The notes below the pieces were generated by a model. It was not told the DNA's origin. It did no database searches and saw nothing but the letters and a program-made list of their open reading frames with translations. From contig JAGNTT010000123.1 in assembly GCA_017987425.1 (NCBI GenBank), forward strand, positions 1-5,841: a stretch of 5,841 bases of DNA, read 5' to 3'. Positions 1 through 5,485 of the stretch are shown here, piece by piece (position 1 is the first letter of the stretch; each line of letters opens with the position of its first letter). Position numbers and translations under genes: made by a program. Origin of the DNA: Candidatus Omnitrophota bacterium. GTDB lineage: Bacteria; Omnitrophota; Gorgyraeia; Zapsychrales; Fredricksoniimonadaceae.

Positions 1-46
1 TGCACCAAACCCTTCACGTCTAAAATTAATATTCGGGAAACAATCG

Positions 47-232
47 ATGAGAAAAAAGTATCCTTTTTTACGCGACCAATCGGCGCGCCAGGAAATTTAT
101 AAGCACAAGTGGATTGAAAGCGAAAAAGCCGGCTGTGAAATCGGTTTTGCATCCGCAGCCTACGACTGGATCATCCGTTACGGCGATGCGTGGCTGGCTT
201 ACCATGATAAAGGCTCCGCTTCGTTAAATTGA
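47..232 (+). CDS. Small hypothetical protein (possibly 5'-partial)
   Basis: A 61-residue frame with no assigned function. It is rich in Lys, Trp, Tyr and Ala, with no signal peptide and no membrane segment. Its core (about residues 19-53, including HKWIESEKAG, EIGFASAA and DWIIRYGDAW) reads like a compact helical, basic-aromatic motif. I have a vague recollection of similar HxWxSExAGxDxG stretches in small uncharacterised bacterial proteins and in DUF4032-type proteins, but this is unverified. The ATG at 47 is preceded by a weak GGGA at 35-38, 8 nt upstream. However, the same frame has no stop back to base 2, so this could be the C-terminus of a longer protein or a gene with an earlier start. 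It ends 2 nt before the stop of the convergent minus-strand glycosylase gene, with no terminator between them. The clean protein-like composition makes it more likely real than a chance frame. Confidence 0.6.
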   Translation: MRKKYPFLRDQSARQEIYKHKWIESEKAGCEIGFASAAYDWIIRYGDAWLAYHDKGSASLN

Positions 233-234
233 TT

Positions 235-1008
235 TCAGTCCCTTAGCGCCAAGCACATTGAACATACGGGACGGTCTTTATTCCCGGAAAGATATCTATG
301 TTCGGTCTTCAAAAAAGACCTGTAACAGCTCGAACACCTAGCCTGATGGCTGTATCGAATACGTTTTAACGGGCATTCTTCACATAATGGAACCGTCCTG
401 CAGTAATCCTTCCCTAACCTCACAATCAGCGCGTGATATTCGTTAAACATCTTTTCGTCGCGGCCGAGCGCGTTATGAAACACATTCTGCATCTGGCCAT
501 AATCCGCATCAGACCCGATCATATTATGCCGGCGTAAAAATCTTTTCGTGTATGCATCGACGACAAAGATCGGTTTATTAAGCGCATAAAGCAGGATCGC
601 ATCAGCGGTCTCCGGCCCAATACCATTCACAGAAAGCAATTCTGCGCGTAAATCTTCAACCGTCTCCTCGCGCATACGCTCAAGCGATCCGTAACGTTCG
701 GCAATGAAGACGACAACATTTTTTAGACGTTTTGCCTTCACATTGAAATATCCCGCGGGTTTGATCAAAGACGCCAGCCGTTCAATCCGGATGTCGCGGA
801 TTGCATCAAGAGAAAGAAGACCTTCGCGTTTAAGATTTGTGAGGGCTTTGTCGACATTGCCCCAGTTGGTATTCTGGGTCAGAACCGCGCCAACAATCAC
901 CTCAAAAGGCGTATCGGCCGGCCACCATTGCTGGGCGCCGAAACGCTCAAGCAGCGCCTTATAAATCCTGGGAATGTATGTTGAAATCGACGACTTTTTG
1001 ACCATCAT
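235..1008 (-). CDS. Endonuclease III-like HhH-GPD DNA glycosylase (monofunctional, MagIII-like) with Cys-rich tail
   Basis: 257 residues; base-excision-repair DNA glycosylase of the HhH-GPD superfamily. Visible: the family N-terminal block WWPADTPFEVIVGAVLTQNT at 28-47, helix-hairpin-helix at about 124-142 (core NGIGPETAD), and the catalytic-type Asp151 in VVDAYTKR. Where endonuclease III has its Schiff-base lysine (GVGRKTAN) this protein has Glu133 (GIGPETAD). Family knowledge then predicts a monofunctional glycosylase that removes damaged bases, such as alkylated purines in MagIII-type enzymes, without lyase activity; the substrate is inferred. The iron-sulfur region is atypical: C203-X5-C209-X2-C212, then no Cys for 12 residues until C225. 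A tail of about 40 residues adds C225-X2-C228 and C249-X2-C252, a zinc-ribbon-like pattern. The start is ATG 1008 (or 1005), inside the end of the lipoprotein gene (50-nt overlap). No Shine-Dalgarno precedes it, so translational coupling is likely. No later ATG, GTG or TTG would preserve the conserved N-terminus. Confidence 0.93.
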   Translation of the reverse strand: MMVKKSSISTYIPRIYKALLERFGAQQWWPADTPFEVIVGAVLTQNTNWGNVDKALTNLKREGLLSLDAIRDIRIERLASLIKPAGYFNVKAKRLKNVVVFIAERYGSLERMREETVEDLRAELLSVNGIGPETADAILLYALNKPIFVVDAYTKRFLRRHNMIGSDADYGQMQNVFHNALGRDEKMFNEYHALIVRLGKDYCRTVPLCEECPLKRIRYSHQARCSSCYRSFLKTEHRYLSGNKDRPVCSMCLALRD

Positions 1009-1465
1009 TGGGAGGAGTTACAATTTCGTATCGAACAAGACGTCCGTCAGCACCAAAGAAAAGATAAACTTTTTCAAAGGCAAGCTTCTGAATCGGATGT
1101 CGGTAAAGCCATTGTTCAACGGGGAGACTATTTCTTTCGGTATTTTCTATGACAACCGGATCGCCGAATTGTTCGCGGACGGATTCTTTGGTATGGAAAC
1201 TCTTGATCGACCCGTCACGCGCGGCCTCCAGAATAAGACCGAATTTAGCCTCCTCCTGATCAATCCATTCTCCCTGAGCTTGATTCTCGTCAGAATAATC
1301 CTTGAGAGTCAATAGGGGCTCCAAATGCTGAACCTGTTTGAGCTGCGTACATCCGGTCAATTGAGAACACAGGAGCACAAAGACACACGAGCACAGGAAA
1401 AGCACTGGAAAACCACTTATGTTCCTCCTGCGCTCCTGTGTCCTGTGTTCCTGTGTACTTATCAT
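959..1465 (-). CDS. Putative lipoprotein with BamE/SmpA-like C-terminal motif
   Basis: 168 residues from the chosen ATG. A charged n-region (MISTQEHRTQERRRN), a hydrophobic core (FPVLFLCSCVFVLLCSQ, residues 19-35) and a lipobox LTGC with Cys39 predict lipid modification and membrane anchoring. The mature part of about 130 residues is mostly hydrophilic. Its second half (GDPVVIEN, EQWLYR, KVYLFFGADGRLVRYE) resembles the layout of BamE/SmpA-type lipoproteins: a G-D/x-P turn, then W-x-Y, then a strand followed by a D/G-rich hairpin. That assignment is tentative and the function is unknown. The frame is open much further upstream (to 1705), but that part lies antiphase inside the smr gene. ATG 1465 has AGGA 8 nt upstream, whereas ATG 1471 has it only 2 nt away, so 1465 is preferred. 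Oddly, residues 4-34 are encoded by a strong imperfect inverted repeat (1367-1456), so the signal peptide appears to be repeat-derived. Its end overlaps the glycosylase start by 50 nt. Confidence 0.8.
   Translation of the reverse strand: MISTQEHRTQERRRNISGFPVLFLCSCVFVLLCSQLTGCTQLKQVQHLEPLLTLKDYSDENQAQGEWIDQEEAKFGLILEAARDGSIKSFHTKESVREQFGDPVVIENTERNSLPVEQWLYRHPIQKLAFEKVYLFFGADGRLVRYEIVTPPNDGQKVVDFNIHSQDL
1367..1456. repeat. IR-A: CACA/AGGA-rich imperfect inverted repeat inside the lipoprotein signal-peptide region
   Basis: The left arm (1367-1398, plus strand) starts ACACAGGAGCACA and ends GAGCACAGGA. The right arm (1426-1456, read on the minus strand) starts ACACAGGAACACA and ends GAGCGCAGGA. 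By hand alignment 26 of 31 paired positions match with one bulge; the loop is 27 nt (1399-1425). Each arm is itself a degenerate run of ACACAGGA-like units. On the lipoprotein mRNA the stem begins 8 nt after the preferred start codon. There is no transposase, no target-site duplication that I can define, and no T-tract to suggest a terminator. It resembles the CACAGGA-type dispersed repeats I recall from genomes of some uncultured bacteria; family membership is not verified. Confidence 0.8.
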
Positions 1466-1473
1466 ATCCATCT

Positions 1474-1477
1474 TCCT
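1474..1477 (-). promoter_or_regulatory. Ribosome binding site (AGGA) deciding the lipoprotein start
   Basis: The minus strand reads TTTAGGAAGATGGATATG. AGGA overlaps the TAG stop of smr (1476-1478). It sits 2 nt from ATG 1471, too close to be efficient, but 8 nt from ATG 1465. This favours 1465 as the start and suggests coupling to the end of smr translation. Confidence 0.6.
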
Positions 1478-1727
1478 AAACCCACCGAAAATGGACAAAA
1501 ATCCTGCCCCAGTTCTTATCGTCTTTTTCAATCCGATGATACTTGCCCTTATAATTTTTCTCAAGGGTACGCAGAACAAATTTCTTAAGCTGTCCGCTGC
1601 CTTTGCCCGGAATGATCTCGACAGTCTTGGCTCTTTTCGCAATAGCCTCTTCCATGATCTCTTCAATCGCCTGATCAAGTTTGTGGCCTTCGGAATAAAT
1701 ATCATGCAAATCTAATTTGAGGTTCAT
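1476..1727 (-). CDS. Stand-alone Smr-domain protein (putative nuclease)
   Basis: 83 residues that are essentially one Smr domain. The hallmark motifs are present: LDLHD at residues 5-9 (the DLH motif needed for nuclease activity in studied Smr proteins), VEIIPGKGSGQLKKFV at 36-51 (the conserved GKGSG loop), and a C-terminal YHRIEKDDKNWGRIFVHF block. Family knowledge: Smr domains occur at the C-terminus of MutS2 and in free-standing SmrA/SmrB, cutting nucleic acids; SmrB and MutS2 have been linked to collided ribosomes. This version lacks the N-terminal extension of SmrB. The ATG at 1727 has no clear Shine-Dalgarno; it lies 19 nt downstream of inverted repeat IR-B. The stop is 4 nt before ATG 1471 and 10 nt before the preferred lipoprotein start. 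Neighbouring rRNA-modification and ABC-F genes fit a ribosome-linked role, but that is inference. Identity as an Smr domain is firm, activity is not proven. Confidence 0.9.
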   Translation of the reverse strand: MNLKLDLHDIYSEGHKLDQAIEEIMEEAIAKRAKTVEIIPGKGSGQLKKFVLRTLEKNYKGKYHRIEKDDKNWGRIFVHFRWV

Positions 1728-1746
1728 AGTCGGACCAAAGTTAAGG

Positions 1747-1805
1747 ACTCAAAGGTTGCAGAAGTACACAAATGTCTCAAATGCGTACCTTTGTCGCCTC
1801 TGAGT
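1747..1805. repeat. IR-B: imperfect inverted repeat in the abc-F/smr intergenic gap
   Basis: The 101-nt gap 1728-1828 contains arms at 1747-1770 (plus strand ACTCAAAGGTTGCAGAAGTACACA) and 1782-1805 (minus strand, starting ACTCAGAGGCGACAAAGG). By hand, 17 of 24 positions match without gaps; the loop is 11 nt. The arms are purine/CACA-rich like IR-A, and both repeats carry AAGTACACA (plus strand 1762-1770; minus strand 1460-1452). It lies 23 nt after the abc-F stop and 19 nt before smr. No U-tract follows on the minus strand, so it is not a typical intrinsic terminator; it could be an mRNA structure in the smr leader or a dispersed repeat copy. The rest of the gap (1806-1828, with a run of five G on the minus strand) shows nothing else recognisable. 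Confidence 0.6.
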
Positions 1806-1828
1806 ACTTTTGAAACCCCCGCTTTATT

Positions 1829-3772
1829 TTATTTGCTAATTCTCCGCTGCTCTTCGCGCAACTGATCGATGGTGGTCATTATTTCCCGGCGGCGGGTCTG
1901 GATTTCTTTCAAACGCTGGCCGCATTCTTTAAGGATCTGCGGATCACGCGCCTTGGCCGTATCGCTTAAAATGCGCGACTTGACGTACGTCTCCGTTTCC
2001 AAGTCCTGGTCTTCTTTTTCAAGAGTACGGATGATCTTCTTGATCTCTTCGAGACGCTTTAACGCCTGCTTATGCTGGCGTTCCATCTCGGACATCGCGG
2101 AATTTTCGTCGCTATCATTCTTTTGCTTTTGCTGGCCCATGGCTTTGGCCGCCATCTTCAGCTGTTCCGACTTTTCTTTGTTCGCCAGATCGATGCCGGC
2201 TTTTTTCTCCAGATAATAATCGAGGCCGCCGGGATACGTTTTGATCTGCCCGCTGTTGACCTCAACAATGTGATTGGCAATTTCTTTAATAAAAAACAAA
2301 TCGTGGCTGATAAAGCACAGCGTGCCTTCATAACCTTTAAAACATTTGGTCAAGGCCTCGACACCATCGATGTCCAAGTGGGTTGTCGGCTCATCGAGAA
2401 GAATAAAGTTAGGCGGGTTAATGAGAAGTTTGGCTAGAATCAACCGGCTCTTCTCGCCCCCTGAGAGAACACCCACATGCTTAAACACATCATCTCCGCG
2501 GAAATTAAAAATACCCAGCAGCGACCGCGCCTTGGACTGCGGAATACTTGTTGTGACCGCTGTCATAAGTTCCTCATAAACAGTCCTTGTCGGACTTAAG
2601 ACGTCCAGGCGCGTCTGGGAAAAATATCCCATCGTGACCTGATGGCCCAGCTTGCGGGTTCCGGTATCAGGCGTGATCGCGTCCGCCAGCATTTTCAAAA
2701 GGGTTGATTTTCCGGCGCCGTTGGGCCCGACCAAACACAATTTCTGGCCCTTGGTCAATTCAAAATCCAGATTCTCGTATATCTTTTTCTCGCCGTAGGA
2801 TTTCGCCACGTTCTTAAGCGTGACAACAGTGTATCCGCTCTCCACCGTTTGGGGAAATTCGAAATCACGAATGCTCACCTTGTCTTCTGGAAGATCGATC
2901 TCTTCCAAACGCTCCAACATTTTACGTTTATTGCGGACCTGCGAGGCTTTGTTGGGCTGGGCGTGAAAACGTTCGGTAAAGCGCTCGAGCTGATCGCGTT
3001 TTTTCTCGATGACCTTGGACTGACGCTCCAGACCTTTTAATCGGATCTCGCGCTGCTCCTGATACTCATGATAGTTACCTTTGATCTTGGCCATCTTGCC
3101 GTCTTCAAGGATGATCGTATAATTCGTGACGTCGTTGAGAAAAATTTTATCGTGAGAAATGATGACGAATGTGCCCTGATATTTCGCGAGGAAGTCTTTA
3201 AGCCAAAGCGTCGCTTCCAAATCCAAATAGTTTGTGGGCTCGTCGAGCAAAATGATATCGTACTGGTACGCCAAGAGCTTGGCGAGAAGGGTCCGCATCT
3301 GCCAGCCGCCGCTTAACTGCGAAATGGGTTTATGGACGTCTTCCTCTTTAAAGCCCAGTCCGAAAAGAATTTTCTCGGCCTTATGTTCGATGTCATAAAT
3401 CCCCATGCGCTCTAATTCTTCGAGAATATCTCCATAACGGTTCGAGTCGGCTTTATTAGCATCTTCCAGGCTTTGTTTTTCATCGATCAGTTCGCGCATG
3501 TGCGCGTCACCTGAGGTCATCTCCTGCATAACCGTATGCTTGGAATCGAAATGCGATTCCTGGGCCAGATAACCGACTTTCAAATTTTTCTGGATGTTGA
3601 CCTCGCCGGAGGTCGGCTCCATGGTCCCGCGGATGATGGCAAAAAGCGTCGATTTTCCGGCGCCGTTGGGACCGGTCAAACCGATTTTTTCGTTGGGGAA
3701 AATGCTCAAGGTGACTTTATCCAGAAGCATGCGCGAGTCGAAATTTTTAGAAACATTATTTAGGGTGATCAT
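1829..3772 (-). CDS. ABC-F family ATP-binding protein (YheS/YdiF type)
   Basis: 647 residues, full length for the family, cytoplasmic with no membrane segments. Two ABC domains. ABC1: Walker A GPNGAGKST 34-42, Q-loop Gln71, signature LSGGW 153-157, Walker B ILLDEPT with Glu178, switch His207. ABC2: Walker A 349-357, Gln386, LSGGE 436-440, Walker B with Glu461, His490. The linker (about 235-305) contains the conserved ABC-F tRNA-interacting stretch (FTERFHAQPNKAS through KRKMLERLEEI), matching the YheS/YdiF pattern rather than EttA. From about residue 530 there is a charged, coiled-coil-like C-terminal region to the end. Family knowledge: ABC-F proteins bind the ribosomal E site and influence stalled or initiating ribosomes; some protect against ribosome-targeting antibiotics. 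All catalytic residues are intact. The start codon overlaps the stop of the pseudouridine synthase gene (ATGA at 3772-3769), so the two are probably coupled; only a weak AGAAGA lies upstream. Confidence 0.96.
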   Translation of the reverse strand: MITLNNVSKNFDSRMLLDKVTLSIFPNEKIGLTGPNGAGKSTLFAIIRGTMEPTSGEVNIQKNLKVGYLAQESHFDSKHTVMQEMTSGDAHMRELIDEKQSLEDANKADSNRYGDILEELERMGIYDIEHKAEKILFGLGFKEEDVHKPISQLSGGWQMRTLLAKLLAYQYDIILLDEPTNYLDLEATLWLKDFLAKYQGTFVIISHDKIFLNDVTNYTIILEDGKMAKIKGNYHEYQEQREIRLKGLERQSKVIEKKRDQLERFTERFHAQPNKASQVRNKRKMLERLEEIDLPEDKVSIRDFEFPQTVESGYTVVTLKNVAKSYGEKKIYENLDFELTKGQKLCLVGPNGAGKSTLLKMLADAITPDTGTRKLGHQVTMGYFSQTRLDVLSPTRTVYEELMTAVTTSIPQSKARSLLGIFNFRGDDVFKHVGVLSGGEKSRLILAKLLINPPNFILLDEPTTHLDIDGVEALTKCFKGYEGTLCFISHDLFFIKEIANHIVEVNSGQIKTYPGGLDYYLEKKAGIDLANKEKSEQLKMAAKAMGQQKQKNDSDENSAMSEMERQHKQALKRLEEIKKIIRTLEKEDQDLETETYVKSRILSDTAKARDPQILKECGQRLKEIQTRRREIMTTIDQLREEQRRISK

Positions 3773-4662
3773 TGTTTTGGTCTTCTATGATTATTGAATT
3801 TACGATTGGGTTTCTGGGCGGACTTTTCTCGGGGGCTGAATCCCTGCGTTTGACGTTCATGTTCAGTACGTTTATCGATCGGTTTTTTTATCTTTTCCAT
3901 CGGACGAAAAGGCGGACGTTTGGACGGTTGCGGCGCCGCAACGGGTTTGCGGGGAGCATTTTTTGTTTTCAAAGACGCGACTTCGGATGCCGTCAATTCA
4001 CGCCATTGCCCTAAAGCCAATTTTCCAAGCTGTAGCGTCCCTTGCGAGATGCGTTTAAGGTAGCGCACGGAACAGCCGACCGCCTTCATCATCAAACGGA
4101 CCTGCCGTTTTTTTCCCTCATGAATGACCATGAGGAATTCCGTCTCTCCATCGGCCGCTTTTACATCCAAAATTTGAGCCGGGGCCGTCTTGTGTCCCTC
4201 GATCACAACACCGTCCTGCAATTTATTCTTCTTCTCGGTTAATAACGGACCGCCGATACGGACAACATACGTTTTATCCACCTGAAATTGCGGATGGGTG
4301 AGGCGAAACGTCAAATCGCCGTCATTGGTCAAGAGTAAAAGGCCTTCGGTATCTTTATCAAGTCTTCCCACCGGCACCACGTGCTTAAGGTTTTCGGGCA
4401 GAAGATCCATCACAGTGCGTTCGGCATGCGCGTCTTCTTTGGTGGTCACAAAACCCGCCGGTTTATGAAGCATGATGTAGTCAAAACTTTTGATCTCAAG
4501 CTTGCGGCCATCGACCGTCACTTTGTCTTTACGCGGGTCGACCGGGGTCGAGGGCTCCTTGTTGACTGCGCCGTTTAACGTGACGCGGCCGCTCTGGATG
4601 ACACCCATGGCTTCCCGCCGTGAACACACACCATTATGAGATAACACCACTTGTAAACGCAT
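3769..4662 (-). CDS. RsuA/RluB-family rRNA pseudouridine synthase with basic C-terminal tail
   Basis: 297 residues. The N-terminal S4 RNA-binding domain spans about 1-50 (RLQVVLSHNGVCSRREA, GRVTLNG). The catalytic domain carries the family motif GRLDKDTEGLLLLTNDG from residue 99, with catalytic Asp102, and EGKKRQVRLM at 182-191. The YIMLHKPAGFVTT segment at 62-74 is also typical. The enzyme isomerises uridine to pseudouridine in rRNA; RluB, RluE, RluF and RsuA differ in site. The length and the Lys/Arg/Pro-rich, probably disordered tail (about 235-297) resemble RluB (23S rRNA, near the peptidyl transferase centre), but the target site is inferred. ATG 4662 has AGGA 5 nt upstream (4668-4671), placed in the 16-nt gap after the methyltransferase stop. 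The end overlaps the ABC-F start (ATGA). Confidence 0.95.
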   Translation of the reverse strand: MRLQVVLSHNGVCSRREAMGVIQSGRVTLNGAVNKEPSTPVDPRKDKVTVDGRKLEIKSFDYIMLHKPAGFVTTKEDAHAERTVMDLLPENLKHVVPVGRLDKDTEGLLLLTNDGDLTFRLTHPQFQVDKTYVVRIGGPLLTEKKNKLQDGVVIEGHKTAPAQILDVKAADGETEFLMVIHEGKKRQVRLMMKAVGCSVRYLKRISQGTLQLGKLALGQWRELTASEVASLKTKNAPRKPVAAPQPSKRPPFRPMEKIKKPIDKRTEHERQTQGFSPREKSAQKPNRKFNNHRRPKQ

Positions 4663-4678
4663 ATCGATCCTGTAAATT

Positions 4679-5485
4679 TTATTTGGCTCTGCGCTGACGC
4701 ATCGCTTCGTAAATCACAATCGCAGCGGTTGCGGAAACATTCAATGAATTGACCCGTCCGGACATCGGGATGGTTACTTTGATATCCGTGTTGTCATGCC
4801 AGAACTCCGATAAACCTTCCTGCTCGCTTCCGAGAACAATCGCCGATGCTTTGGAATAATCATTCTTGTCATACGTAACTTTGGCATCAGGAAAAGTACC
4901 GACCGCGTGGATTTTACGTTCTTTAAGAAAATCCAGAGCCTGCCGGCCGGCGCATGAGACGACCGGAACCGTAAAGACAGCCCCCAGGCTTGCCCGGATG
5001 ACATTGGGATTATACACATCCGTGCGGCCATCGCAAACAATTAATCCGTCCACCCCGGCCGCGTCACAGGTCCTTAAAATCGCCCCCAAATTGCCCGGTT
5101 TTTCAACCGCTTCCGCGATCACCAGCAAAGGATTTTTGCCGAGCTTCAGATTGTTTAAATTCAAATCAGGCTGACGGACCACCGCCACGATCCCCTCCAG
5201 CCGCTCGCCGAAAGCGATCTTCTCTAAGACAGGACGCGACGTTTCCAAAACATGGATGTTATGTTTCAAGAGCTTCGCGGATAATGCCGACGCCTCCTTG
5301 CGCGCGAGGACTTCCGGACAGAGATAAACTTTTTCGATTGTGACGCCTGCCTGCAAAGCCGCTTCGGCTTCGCGGATGCCGTCGATCACCGTCAAGCCGG
5401 AAGCGTCCCGCGCTTTACGTTCCCGCAATCCTAAAACTTCCTTAATGCCTTCATTCTTAAAACTGACGATTTTCTCAGATGCCAT
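4679..5485 (-). CDS. TrmH/SpoU-family RNA 2'-O-methyltransferase
   Basis: 268 residues, the usual size for two-domain rRNA methyltransferases of this SPOUT family. The N-terminal substrate-binding domain spans about 13-105 (TVIDGIREAEAAL at 32-44). The C-terminal trefoil-knot domain has motif 1 EKPGNLGAILRTCDAAGVDG at 128-147 (with Asn132 and Arg138), motif 2 IVLGSEQEGLS at 216-226, and motif 3 IPMSGRVNSLNVSATAA at 239-255. It transfers methyl from S-adenosylmethionine to a ribose 2'-OH. The EKPGNLGAILRT variant of motif 1 is of the TsnR/RlmB-like type that usually acts on 23S rRNA; the exact nucleotide cannot be told from sequence. ATG 5485 overlaps the end of the glycoside hydrolase gene by 11 nt, with GAGG 9 nt upstream (5495-5498), so the two are probably co-translated. 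The pseudouridine synthase follows after 16 nt. Confidence 0.95.
   Translation of the reverse strand: MASEKIVSFKNEGIKEVLGLRERKARDASGLTVIDGIREAEAALQAGVTIEKVYLCPEVLARKEASALSAKLLKHNIHVLETSRPVLEKIAFGERLEGIVAVVRQPDLNLNNLKLGKNPLLVIAEAVEKPGNLGAILRTCDAAGVDGLIVCDGRTDVYNPNVIRASLGAVFTVPVVSCAGRQALDFLKERKIHAVGTFPDAKVTYDKNDYSKASAIVLGSEQEGLSEFWHDNTDIKVTIPMSGRVNSLNVSATAAIVIYEAMRQRRAK

Noticed and set aside
1..46. Promoter for the small plus-strand gene (TAATAT-like box near 27-32)
   Set aside because: No matching -35 element at proper spacing could be seen in the few bases available, and the open frame may simply continue upstream.
1367..1456. CRISPR array or insertion sequence
   Set aside because: The repeat units are degenerate and contiguous without unique spacers, and there is no transposase or defined target duplication.
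704..1588. Several plus-strand open frames (704-964, 974-1315, 1325-1588)
   Set aside because: They are antisense shadows of the glycosylase, lipoprotein and smr genes and show no recognisable protein motifs.
1466..1705. Upstream extension of the lipoprotein frame to an ATG at 1705
   Set aside because: It lies in another frame of the well-conserved Smr domain on the same strand, is Arg/Lys-rich without domain features, and would bury the signal peptide internally.
1747..1805. IR-B as a rho-independent terminator of the abc-F operon
   Set aside because: The stem is AT/GC mixed with seven mismatches and is not followed by a T-tract on the minus strand.
1869..5174. Plus-strand frames opposite the ABC-F, pseudouridine synthase and methyltransferase genes
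   Set aside because: Each is antisense to a gene with complete family motifs; their composition is that of complement reading.
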